Source: Tethya wilhelma (Eukaryota; Porifera; Demospongiae; Tethyida; Tethyidae). From it: a DNA stretch of 64,000 nt. Shown here in pieces: positions 10,101 through 18,159 of this stretch. Position numbers and translations under genes: made by a program. The notes beneath the pieces are model-generated. The model was not told the DNA's origin. It made no database searches and was given only the letters and a program-made list of their open reading frames with translations. The stretch is from NCBI GenBank assembly GCA_964030475.1, contig CAXIPT010000003.1:4400131-4464130 (forward strand). Direction: 5' to 3'. Numbering within the stretch: the stretch's first letter is position 1; each line of letters opens with the position of its first letter.

Positions 10101-13100
10101 TCCCAACTTTTTAGTTGTTTTGTTGCGGCTTCTAATGAGTGTCTCCCCAATCATCAGGGGCATCATCATTCACCCCTTTCTGGTTGGAATGTTGCTGCTG
10201 CCTCTCTCAAGCAGTCTGCCTCTTTTTGGCACAAAGTTTGGACCGATTGTGGCTGTCCATCTGCAGGGGTTTTATTCCAGATAAAAAAGCATAGCAAAAA
10301 GAGATACAAATATGAGGTTCGTCGTCTTCGTCGCCGTCAATGTCATTTAAAACGTAAGAAGCTTGCTAATGCTTTACTCAATTCTAACTCCTCTGAGTTT
10401 TGGCGTCAAGTCAAATTGATTTCTAAGCCTTCTGCAAGATCCTCCTCTCTTCCAGAATGTGTGGATGGTCACTCTGACCCCACAGAAATTTCAAATCTCT
10501 TTTCGTCTAATCTTAGTTCGTTACTTAACTCAGGTTCTAACTGTTCTTCTCGTGACAATCTGTTCTGTTCTCTTCAAGCCTCAGTCAGCTCCTCTGACTT
10601 GTCTTCCATCTACATCTCCCAGGATTGTGTCCGGGAAGCTATTTTGAAGCTGAAACTTAATAAGCGAGATGGCACTACTTGCATGTCTAACCATTTCATC
10701 TATGCTATAGATGTTTTGTGTAAACCACTCTCTAAACTGTTTACTGCGATGCTACGTCATGGTCATGTTCCTGAGTCTATCAGAGATTGTATTTTAGTAC
10801 CTGTCCCTAAACCAGGTAAAGATCCTTCTGCCTCTGACAGTTATCGTCCCATTGCACTTGCCCCCACTATGAGTAAAATCTTCGAATGGTGTTTACTTTT
10901 TGAATTCCAGGAATGCTTTTCCACATCACCACTACAGTTTGGTTTTAAACCTGCCTTTTCATCAGATCTTTGTACTGGTCTTCTCAAGAACACTGTATAT
11001 GAGTATGTGGCGAATGAAACTGATGTCTATGCTTGTTTTCTTGATGCCAGCAAAGCATTTGATCGTGTAGATCATAATCTGTTATTCGAAAAGTTACTCC
11101 AAAGAAATTTGCCAACTCCTGTCTCTCGACTTTTACTCTCTTGGTATGCAACTCAGCAATTTCGAGTCAGATGGTGTAATTCTTTTTCAGTACCATTTTC
11201 CTCCTCCAATGGTGTTCGTCAGGGTGGTGTCATTTCACCTATTCTGTTTACTATATATATTGATGACCTTTTAAATGACCTGCAGAACAATGGTATTGGC
11301 TGTTTTTGGAACCACCACTTTGTTGGTGCCTTTGGCTATGCTGATGATATTGCTCTCATTGCTCCATCTGCATCTGCCCTAAGAAGTATGCTTGGTACGT
11401 GTACAACTTTTGCTCACTCTCACCACCTTATTTTTAATCCTGATAAGACTCAACTCATTAAGTTTAGTAAATCGGTAAACTTTAATCTGTCAACTCCCAA
11501 CTTTGCATTCTGTGGCAAATCTCTTACTTTAAGTAAATCTGTTAAGCACCTGGGTCACATTCTTACTTGCAACTTGTCTGATGATGAAGACATCTATGCC
11601 ATCTCTAACGAAATGTGCCGCAAGGCTAACTATATTTTATATGTGTTTTCCTGTTGTGATCCTATTGTTAAGACTAGATTATTCCAGTCCTACTGTCTCT
11701 CTTTATATGGTGCCTGTCTCTGGAAGTCCTCTTCACCAGCTTTAAGAAATCTAGAGGTCTCTTTTAATAATATTCTTCGCAAAATTTGGCAGCTACCTCG
11801 TCACAGTCACACTGGTATAGTTCACTCCGTTGCTAAATTACAAAGTGTATACAATACTATTCTTGTAAGGTCTAGAGGTCTCCTGATGTCTGCTCTCAAG
11901 TCTAAGTCTTCTCTCATCTCTGGTTTGTTTCTTCATTCTTCTTCTCGCCTGTATAACTATCTTGGTTATAACATTCAGCTGGGTCAGAAGCATTGCAAGC
12001 ATTATTCAGAATCTGACAAACTGTGTGCAAGTTTTATCAGAGATGTTAGATGTAACCAGTCTGCTAATTGTCATTTAAATCATGAAGTTTATTGTATATC
12101 TACATTATAACTATTAATTATTTACTTAATTTAATTGTTGTATGTATATGTTGTCGTTCTTGCTCCTCTTGATGGAGTGTTCATTATTAATATTATTATT
12201 ATAACAACACCTACAACAATACCTGTTCACAAAGTTGTACTAGCTCTCCTTTCTTTGCCAGTATCTTGAGAACCTCAACAATTAGGGGAAGGTAGTTATG
12301 CTTTCGACGAATATTCTCCAGCTAATGAACACACAAGAGTAACCTTTATATAATATTCCTTCAGCTGTATGTACGTGATTGAACTAACCTGATATCTCTC
12401 CATCTTTGTTTCCTCCTCTACTATCTTGGCTTGTAGTGTGGCTACTTTGTTCTCAGCTTCTTCGATGATATTAGCAAGCAGCTCAGGGTCAGCTGGTAGT
12501 CCACTGCTGTCCTCCATTGGTTCCCCTTCGTCACTAAGGACCACCTGAAGCTGAAATATGAGTGAAGGATATCAACAGAACTTTGTAGGAGGTAAGAGTA
12601 GAGACTACTCACTCTGTTTGCAGCTTTCTCTCTCTTTTCATCTGCCTCTATTATCAGCCGTTCATAGTGTTTCTTTCGATTGGACACAATAGCCATCAGA
12701 TTGAAGTGAATCTCGTCAGATGCATAACTACCAACAATAAAAATCGAACAAAATTTCAAATGGTAAAGTTAAGTCAAACAAACTTCTAAGTGTAAGGCTC
12801 AAAATAAACTGGATGGTAGCACTAAGCAATATTACTTTCTGTTAACCTCTGAATCCTTTTATCGAGAACCGGTTTGACAGACTTGAGCCAGTCATCCTGG
12901 TCACATTTGCCAAGGTCTATTGGTCCTTCTCTCATCCCATCCAACTCATAGAGCCGACCATTGATGGGAAGGTACGCAACAAAGTGAAACACGTCACCAT
13001 CTTTTTTAAACTCCTTCTCAAACTCAAACATCTGTTGTCTGGAGATTGATTGAGATAACAAAGCAAGAAAACAAGGTCTCACAAACCATGCTCTCTAAGT

Positions 13101-13815
13101 GGAAAAACCTTACACTTTACCTAGAAAAACTGTTGTGTACTTTACGAATTTGGTCAGAATTTGTTAGTGCTAGTCCTCTATTCTACAGATGAGGAAGACA
13201 GTAGACACACAAGGCTGTTAAACACATCACACTATAAGGACAAGTGGTGCAAATGTAAGCTTACAGCTGGGTCAAACCCTCCGGCAAACTCTTTAAACTC
13301 TGTCAAAACGGTTCCAAGTTCAATGTCTGAGTGGTCCACATTCAATAGCACACTGATAATAGCTTGAGTGGCACAGGCATTGGTGATTACCTGGAAGATG
13401 TACAAACTGTTTTCGAACACGTATAACATAACATATCACTGCATCTTCACTTGTCTTGCAAAGAAGATTTCCTGCAATCTGCTATCTTGTACAACAGAGC
13501 CCTGTGGTTCTTCACCAGGACGCCACTTGTACAGGAAGATAAGACCATGCACTGGCCTGCAAGTGAAACACAGATAGTTTCAAGATGATAGAGTGGAATG
13601 AAATAATACCAATCACTACTAACTTTAGCCTCTCAAACGACTCTTCATCAAGACTCCATAGCTCTTCAACTTGTAGTCCCTGGACACCTGGAACAAAAAC
13701 TATCAGTATTTATGTATTCTTACGAGAACATCAGAAAGCACTTACCAAAGCCTTTAATAAGCTCGGTAAAGACTCCAGGGTCGCTTTCAATAAGGCACCA
13801 ATCTCCTGCAGACAT
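7122..13815 (-). CDS. UCHL5: Ubiquitin C-terminal hydrolase UCHL5/UCH37
   Basis: Ten exons: 13815-13746, 13687-13624, 13556-13451, 13390-13265, 13182-13121, 13038-12847, 12727-12613, 12550-12389, 12321-12223, 7193-7122; total 1068 bases, 355 residues, all phases consistent. The peptidase C12 domain starts MSAGDWCLIESDPGVFTELI. The catalytic Cys is in ITNACATQAII, the His in VFHFVAYLPINGRLYELDG, and the Asp is in the same motif. The C-terminal UCH37-like domain (ENIRRKHNYLPLIVEVLK) and a KEKE-type tail (AKKKKLQQKAEKEKK) are the parts that bind RPN13 at the proteasome and INO80 in the nucleus in other animals. The last exon is separated from the rest by a 5 kb intron filled by an oppositely oriented LINE. 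The start lies 128 bp from the RPL7A start on the other strand. Confidence 0.96.
7753..9135 (+). CDS. LINE ORF1 protein with N-terminal SAND-like domain
   Basis: The protein has 460 residues. Residues ~20-90 match the SAND domain pattern in order: VKCG, EGVF, a KCI segment, W.TPIEFEHL, then GGKSKSGKWKQSIR, which corresponds to the DNA-contacting KDWK/KWK core of SAND proteins such as GMEB and DEAF1. A region of unknown fold follows (~130-240), then a probable coiled coil (~250-295, LEQLVCSLKSELS), a Ser/Thr/Pro linker, and an L1-like RRM plus C-terminal region (~330-425) with NVILFGVPE and FRIGRKKP. The C-terminal tail is basic and Ser-rich. Coiled coil plus RRM is the usual layout of ORF1 RNA chaperones that coat LINE RNA. 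The SAND module is the unexpected part. The stop overlaps the ORF2 start as TAATG, which suggests coupled reinitiation. Confidence 0.88.
   Translation: METQPDASLSEATSNPIPGSGCDTISVKCGPIEGVFHLDKLNPCQSGREGSTKCIYCSHDNRWVTPIEFEHLGGKSKSGKWKQSIRTSSNVPFGVFLSGLDSHSVSKSTSTNPTSSNMVNVNGTSALVNPLLAFLKAFRLRGDTTRLKLVVSAYFDLSSLIDAHKFLWESCGELLKGYGLTFHVRRSTDKRDAFEATLSDILSAFNKLDDDDSLPSFYCEAIHLLNLPCLEPDPVSKRLDSNHDILSSLVGKVDGIKSSTFLETQKALEQLVCSLKSELSTFASSVQSLSKTLSQLPGLSTTPSQPSSLPLSTTPSTKNTSSPHVDRTANVILFGVPELSLTETKSLIDEVSNHLIGRSINIKDAFRIGRKKPNDDDSSRPRPLLIKLHSCWDRRILLSSRRNLKSFSKFKLFLREDLPPQSRKSKTQSNRISRSGSPTNPTSPSTVPSNVRSCDTHQSQ
9135..12110 (+). CDS. LINE ORF2: AP-type endonuclease and reverse transcriptase
   Basis: The protein has 991 residues. 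The N-terminal endonuclease/exonuclease/phosphatase domain (~1-240) shows LKLVSYNSRGWKS, FIQEHWL, a catalytic block VIAGDFNVDFS, and SPDHIITC with SDHLSLHF at its end. The reverse transcriptase spans ~500-780, with VPVPKPGKDPSASDSYRPIAL, LDASKAFDRVDHNLL, GVRQGGVISPILFTIYIDDLL, and the active-site box FGYADDIALIAPS. A C-terminal segment follows without a clear zinc knuckle or RNase H. The protein would nick target DNA and prime reverse transcription on it. It is full length without internal stops. The start codon overlaps the ORF1 stop by one base. Confidence 0.96.
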   Translation: MSSSPAQCLKLVSYNSRGWKSGADYVKSLLQSCHICFIQEHWLLQENLHSLSISDDFHYIGVSGMDSFQISSGRPYGGCAILYRKSLSPMIHRIHTVSNRLSAISISSTNVSDHSVFVTLLICVYLPTDYSTPESNFAFCESLSELEAIVSAEHFDNLVIAGDFNVDFSRPSSNLNHLMSFMQTHDLVSVDLKFNINYTYHRDDYSCVSSPDHIITCSNHAHLIDSVFAQDSATNFSDHLSLHFRLNIPNSLSLPVNSTPTVNASQFTPNSYCSVNWSIVDQDHINLFCEHLLANIPLFPNEVFDCCLPDCSDHSLFLDSYCSQLFSCFVAASNECLPNHQGHHHSPLSGWNVAAASLKQSASFWHKVWTDCGCPSAGVLFQIKKHSKKRYKYEVRRLRRRQCHLKRKKLANALLNSNSSEFWRQVKLISKPSARSSSLPECVDGHSDPTEISNLFSSNLSSLLNSGSNCSSRDNLFCSLQASVSSSDLSSIYISQDCVREAILKLKLNKRDGTTCMSNHFIYAIDVLCKPLSKLFTAMLRHGHVPESIRDCILVPVPKPGKDPSASDSYRPIALAPTMSKIFEWCLLFEFQECFSTSPLQFGFKPAFSSDLCTGLLKNTVYEYVANETDVYACFLDASKAFDRVDHNLLFEKLLQRNLPTPVSRLLLSWYATQQFRVRWCNSFSVPFSSSNGVRQGGVISPILFTIYIDDLLNDLQNNGIGCFWNHHFVGAFGYADDIALIAPSASALRSMLGTCTTFAHSHHLIFNPDKTQLIKFSKSVNFNLSTPNFAFCGKSLTLSKSVKHLGHILTCNLSDDEDIYAISNEMCRKANYILYVFSCCDPIVKTRLFQSYCLSLYGACLWKSSSPALRNLEVSFNNILRKIWQLPRHSHTGIVHSVAKLQSVYNTILVRSRGLLMSALKSKSSLISGLFLHSSSRLYNYLGYNIQLGQKHCKHYSESDKLCASFIRDVRCNQSANCHLNHEVYCISTL

Positions 13816-13943
13816 AATTTGCTGACAAATTTACAAGTTGTGGTGTTCTCCAATTGGAACAATACACAAATCCGTGCACGGTATTTTACGGAGAAATACA
13901 CGTGCTCCTTCCTTCTCTGTACACCCCGTTCCAAAGCTGAAGC
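13816..13943. promoter_or_regulatory. Short bidirectional promoter region, UCHL5 / RPL7A
   Basis: Only 128 bp separate the two divergent start codons, so the promoters of both genes must lie here or overlap the 5' ends. A pyrimidine stretch (13905-13919, CTCCTTCCTTCTCTG) lies 25 bp before the RPL7A ATG and could be the 5' terminal oligopyrimidine start typical of ribosomal protein mRNAs. No TATA box is evident. Confidence 0.6.
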
Positions 13944-14514
13944 ATGGTAAGTCAATCTTTATGAATCCACTGTTCTGCACGCATCCAGTACTCGTAGAGA
14001 CTATTACTTGTAATATTTGTTGAATCTGTAAGCATCATGCCAATTTTGTGAAAGAAATGGACAAATAAAAGCTGACTATCCCCTGGTTTATGACCCATAC
14101 TGATTTTGTCCATAGCCAGCTAAAGTGAAGAGTGTTAAGCGGACCAAGAAGGTAGCAGCGGCTCCTTATGTTGCCAAGCAGGCACCAAAGAAAGAGGTCA
14201 ACCCTCTCATTGAGAAAAGACCAAAGAATTTTGGAATTGGTGAGATTGAAGTGCAGTGCAATTATGAATGCATGAAGTATGCATTGCTTATGGGCTTGTC
14301 TCTATCTCTGTGTGTAGGTGGTAATATTCGACCAAAACACAACTTGACTCGTTTTGTTCGTTGGCCCAAGTACATTCGTTTACAACGACAGAGGCAGGTC
14401 TTGTACCAGAGACTGAAGGTCCCTCCTAGTATCAACCAGTTCACACAGACCCTTGACAGACAAACAGGTGTGTACAAGTTAGCGTATAGTCTAGGAGCGT
14501 AATGCAGATTATTG

Positions 14515-14587
<73 letters not shown>

Positions 14588-15257
14588 CACGCTGGTAGCA
14601 ACACAGATGTTTAGGCTATTGCACAAGTATCGTCCAGAGACACGAGTTGAGAAGAAAGAAAGACTCAAATCAATTGCTCAGAAAAAAGCTGACGGTCAAG
14701 ATGCAGCTCCCGGAAAGAAACCAGTTGTCATCAAATACGGCATCAATCACGTCACAAATCTAATAGAGCAAAAGAAGGCTCAGCTAGTGGTCATTGCACA
14801 CGACGTGGATCCCATTGAAGTGAGTGTAATAAAAGTCCTATGCTTACAAAGATCACTTTTCCTTCTGTTTTGTTCTACAGATCGTGGTGTTTCTACCTGC
14901 CTTGTGTCGTAAGATGGACGTCCCATATTGCATCGTGAAGGGGAAAGCCAGGCTGGGTAAACTAGTCCACAAGAAAACTGCCACTGCTGTTTGTCTGACT
15001 GGAGTCAGAAGGTACGGTCGTATGTATGTATAGAGAGATATTCAGCAATTACCACTCTCATCAGATTCTCTCTCAATCAATACAGTGAGGACAAGAGCAG
15101 CTTCAACAACATCCTAGAGGCAGTAAGGACCAACTACAATGAAAGATTTGATGAAATTCGCAAACGCTGGGGTGGCGGTCAGGTGGGCTGCAAAGCACAG
15201 GCTGCCAGAGCTAAAATTGACAAACTAAAGTTGAAGGAGTTGTCTGCCAAGATGTAG
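13944..15257 (+). CDS. RPL7A: 60S ribosomal protein L7a (eL8, Surf3)
   Basis: Exons 13944-13946 (the ATG alone), 14116-14239, 14318-14467, 14599-14819, 14881-15011 and 15086-15257 give exactly 266 residues, the same as the human protein. Motifs include [57 protein letters not shown], the kink-turn-binding L7Ae core, and [21 protein letters not shown]. It is a structural protein of the large ribosomal subunit. Splitting the start codon from the rest is common in animal ribosomal protein genes. Intron 3 holds a (CT)n(CA)n microsatellite. I looked for the box C/D snoRNAs found in vertebrate RPL7A introns and did not find a convincing one. It shares a 128 bp promoter region with UCHL5. Confidence 0.97.
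14511..14586. repeat. (CT)n(CA)n compound microsatellite in RPL7A intron 3
   Basis: A run of CT dinucleotides switches directly to CA dinucleotides and ends a few bases before the acceptor at 14598. Confidence 0.97.
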
Positions 15258-15464
15258 ACTTGTGAATTTTGAAATTGTGTCATTGTGCCTACAGTGGTGG
15301 TGTCATGCAAATTTTGAAAATGAAGTTATTTGTCATAATCCATAATGTTTATTAGACACATGATCAGTTAACGCTACCTACAAACTATACAAGATATAGT
15401 AAAGTAATGCTACTCTTCAGCAAATAGTCAGAATTCTTTAAGAAACAGCTACAAAGTCAAGACT

Positions 15465-16763
15465 TCACTTTCCAAACAGCTTGCCCAACAAATCCAGTGG
15501 TAGAGGGAAAATGTAGGTGTGGTTGTTCTCTGCCGAAATTGTGTTGAGTGTCTGAAGGTAACGCAGCTGTAGAGCTGAGGGAGACTCGTCCAGCACATCA
15601 GCAGCTTCCTTGAGCTTCTTGGCTGCACGTTGCTCACCTTCTGCAGATATCACCTACATAAAACACACAACAAAAGATGACCTTTATTTGTATGAAACGT
15701 TAGAAGCTGTGTGGTAGGTTTACTTTAGCTCTGGCCTCCCTGTCAGCTTCAGCTTCAGCAGCCATTGACCTCTGCATGTCAGCAGGGAGACTCACATCCT
15801 TCCTGAAAACAGCAATACCAACACAAGCTCAAAACAACTCAACAAACTGAAAACATGAATAATTTTTGCAACCTACATTTCCACCCTCTCCACTTTCACT
15901 CCCCACCTGTCAGTGGCAGCATCCAATAAATCCTAAACAAAAAGAGAAAAAAAAAGTTTTAAAGTTTGAGTATGCACTTAAGAAAAGCTTCTCATTGTAC
16001 AATGCCTACCCCAATGTGTTCACTGATGGCCTCACGGTCGCTCAGGATCTCCGCAAGACTCTTGGTACCCAGGACATCCCTCAACGTACTCTGAGAGATA
16101 CGGAATGTAGAATCAAAGTAGTTCTCGGCCTTGATCACTGCAATGATTGGGTCTTGTACACGGAAGTATACAACTGCATCTACACGAGCCGTCACACTGT
16201 CCTTGGTCAAAATCTAGTGGGACAGCAACATTTGATTAATCAATACACTGCAACATGATTTTGCATTTCACTTGCTTCTTGTGGAGGCACATCAAAGGTG
16301 ACTGTACGCAAATCAACCACGTTCACAGTGTCCAGGCAAGGTAGGACAAAGAACAAGCCTGGTCCCTTGGCTCTCTTGGATGTGACTCGACCAAGCCTTA
16401 GGATCACAGCACGTTCATACTCCTTCACAATCTGCAGAAAATTAATTGTGCAATTTATACTAAAGTGGGCTGCTGTTGATGCATAGGCCAAAACGTATCA
16501 TACCTTAATTGCACCATACAGAGAGAAGGGGAAGAATAAGATGATCCCAATAAACGAGAAAAAAGCTAAGACGTAGAAACACACTCCACTACCAGAATCG
16601 TCACCACTACCCTCTGTGCGAAGCAGTCAAAAATCGAGTCAAAATTTATCCGCTCACCAATCAATTTAAGCAAACACAAAAGCTTACCCTGAAGATACTC
16701 GTCCCTGGTAAGCTTGGCCTTCGGGGGTGTCTCTTCAATCTCCAGCGCTCCTCCAGATGCCAT
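15465..16763 (-). CDS. STOM: Stomatin (SPFH/band 7 membrane protein)
   Basis: Exons 16763-16688, 16613-16504, 16431-16276, 16213-16010, 15932-15877, 15802-15724 and 15653-15465 give 289 residues (human 288). A short cytoplasmic N-terminus is followed by a hydrophobic hairpin (~35-60, [17 protein letters not shown]), then the band 7/SPFH domain ([47 protein letters not shown]), and the C-terminal oligomerisation helix and [12 protein letters not shown] motif. Stomatins scaffold cholesterol-rich membrane patches and modulate ion channels and transporters. The third intron has a GC donor (GCAAGT, 16275-16270) instead of GT; the frame requires it. A second stomatin-family gene follows immediately upstream on the same strand, so this is a tandem pair. 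Confidence 0.95.
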
Positions 16764-17047
16764 CCTTGCTTGCAGCTTGTGCTTCTGCGCTGCTGGAAAA
16801 GTTGGAAACTATAAAGGATTTCCGTATACTACTCCGTTTATGTGTGCCACACCTAAACTTAAATTTTTATTTGATCTAATTAGACGAAAATTGATACACG
16901 GTCAAATTTTTTCAGCAAGTAACACATTGGTTTTTCTAGCATTGCTATATACATTTTGACGAGTTCTCAATACAAGTACATAATCTAAAATTATCAATAC
17001 AAGTTTATAAATGGTTAGCTAAAGTTGCACGATTGTATATTCTCTCC

Positions 17048-18019
17048 TCAAATTTCACTCCTTGCTTCTTGTACAGTTTGCACTGGCGGAAAGAGTCCTG
17101 GTCCACCCATAGGACTACCCTGTAATTGATAAACAATGCACAACACACAAGTATCTATGAAACAAGCCTTTCAAAGCTATAATATAGAGAAGCTAGGACA
17201 AGTGCATAGTACATAGGTTGGTGCATGCATGGAGTTAAGTATAGTAAATTAAACTGTTTTGTAGGAGTTCCACACCTTCATAGATCATAGCTGATATCTG
17301 CACATGGGTGCCACACCAAAAATGCATTTTACAATCACAACTATGATTCATTAACCTTTTGGGAAAACATGATGCAACTGATAACAATAGCTGCACACAC
17401 TGTCATGCTAATGAGCCACACATTCACTAATGCATATGAACAAGGTACAAAGTATCTACATACACATACCATTGGACCAAGTATATCAATTGGAATAGGG
17501 AACATAATAGTCGATCCTCTTTCAGCAGCAATGATGTTGAGAGTCTGCAGGTAGCGCAGCTGCATGGCTGTTGGAGACTTGGCGATTGTTTCAGCAGCTT
17601 CCTTAAGAGCTCGAGCAGCATTTAGCTCACCATCAGCAGATACCACCTGGAACAATAAGCAACCATTGTTGAAAATATCACACACAAGTAATTGTATATC
17701 TTTCAGCATCACTAAACATCATTTCACATTAAAAGTACACAAATCAACTAAATGTACACAATAACTTTGAACGTGTTACCTTCGCTTTAGCCTCCCTTGC
17801 AGCTTCTGCCTCTGCAGCCATCGATCGCTGCAGGTCCTTTGGAATACGGACATCTTTCACAGCCACATCTTCAACCTTCACTCCCCAGACGTCAGTGGAT
17901 TCGTCCAGCTGTTTCTTCAACTCCTTTTGAATGCTTTCCCTCAACTCCAGCAGCTCAGAGAGTTTGTGAGAGCCTAGGATGTTCCTGAGAGTGGTCTGGG
18001 CCAACAGTCGAGTGGCTCT
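17048..18019 (-). CDS. Second stomatin-family protein, N-terminal part lost at an assembly N
   Basis: Exons 18019-17780, 17646-17470 and 17119-17048 encode the C-terminal ~163 residues. They begin inside the SPFH domain (RATRLLAQTTLRNILGSHKLSELL), followed by [50 protein letters not shown] and [16 protein letters not shown], and end QEARSEI. The similarity to the neighbouring STOM is high but the proteins are clearly distinct, so it is a diverged paralogue (stomatin, STOML3 or podocin type). The coding frame is still open when it meets the single N at 18020, beyond which the sequence becomes a (GT)n run, so the upstream exons are missing from the assembly and not lost from the gene. Confidence 0.9.
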
Positions 18020-18020
18020 N

Positions 18021-18058
<38 letters not shown>
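18020..18058. other. Single-N assembly join followed by a (GT)n run
   Basis: The N at 18020 separates an open stomatin coding exon from a GT microsatellite that leads into the LRRIQ3-like gene. The 5' exons of the stomatin-family gene and the intergenic region are absent, so the real distance across this point is unknown. Confidence 0.85.
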
Positions 18059-18159
18059 TCAGCATTGCAGTGCATGTAGTTACTGTAGTGTGTTATAATG
18101 AATTTTGTCAATTTTCACCAAGTTCACCTTTGGGTCGCTATGGCAACAAGAGCACAAAA

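Larger units (their letters stand above)
7249..12198 (+). mobile_element. Intact-looking two-ORF non-LTR retrotransposon inside the UCHL5 last intron
   Basis: The element has a ~500 bp leader, ORF1 (7753-9135), ORF2 with endonuclease and reverse transcriptase (9135-12110), and a short 3' part ending in an ATT-rich tail (12183-12202). The limits are estimates: a 7 bp sequence TTATAAC occurs at 7242-7248 and 12199-12205 and could be the target-site duplication, but that is short and the tail is itself AT-rich. The leader carries several copies of GTCTTCTCTCA (7250-7335), which may be promoter repeats. Both ORFs lack stops or frameshifts, so the insertion is young or under selection. It runs antisense to UCHL5 and must be spliced out with the intron. 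The endonuclease is of the apurinic type, and there is no RNase H domain. The clade is probably in the CR1/L2/Jockey range; not resolved. Confidence 0.93.

Noticed and set aside
7242..12205. TTATAAC as a firm target-site duplication of the LINE
   Set aside because: It is only seven bases and overlaps an AT-rich tail, so it was used only as a provisional boundary.
13947..14880. Box C/D snoRNAs in RPL7A introns, as in vertebrates
   Set aside because: Isolated CTGA motifs are present, but I found no RTGATGA box C at a suitable distance with terminal pairing.
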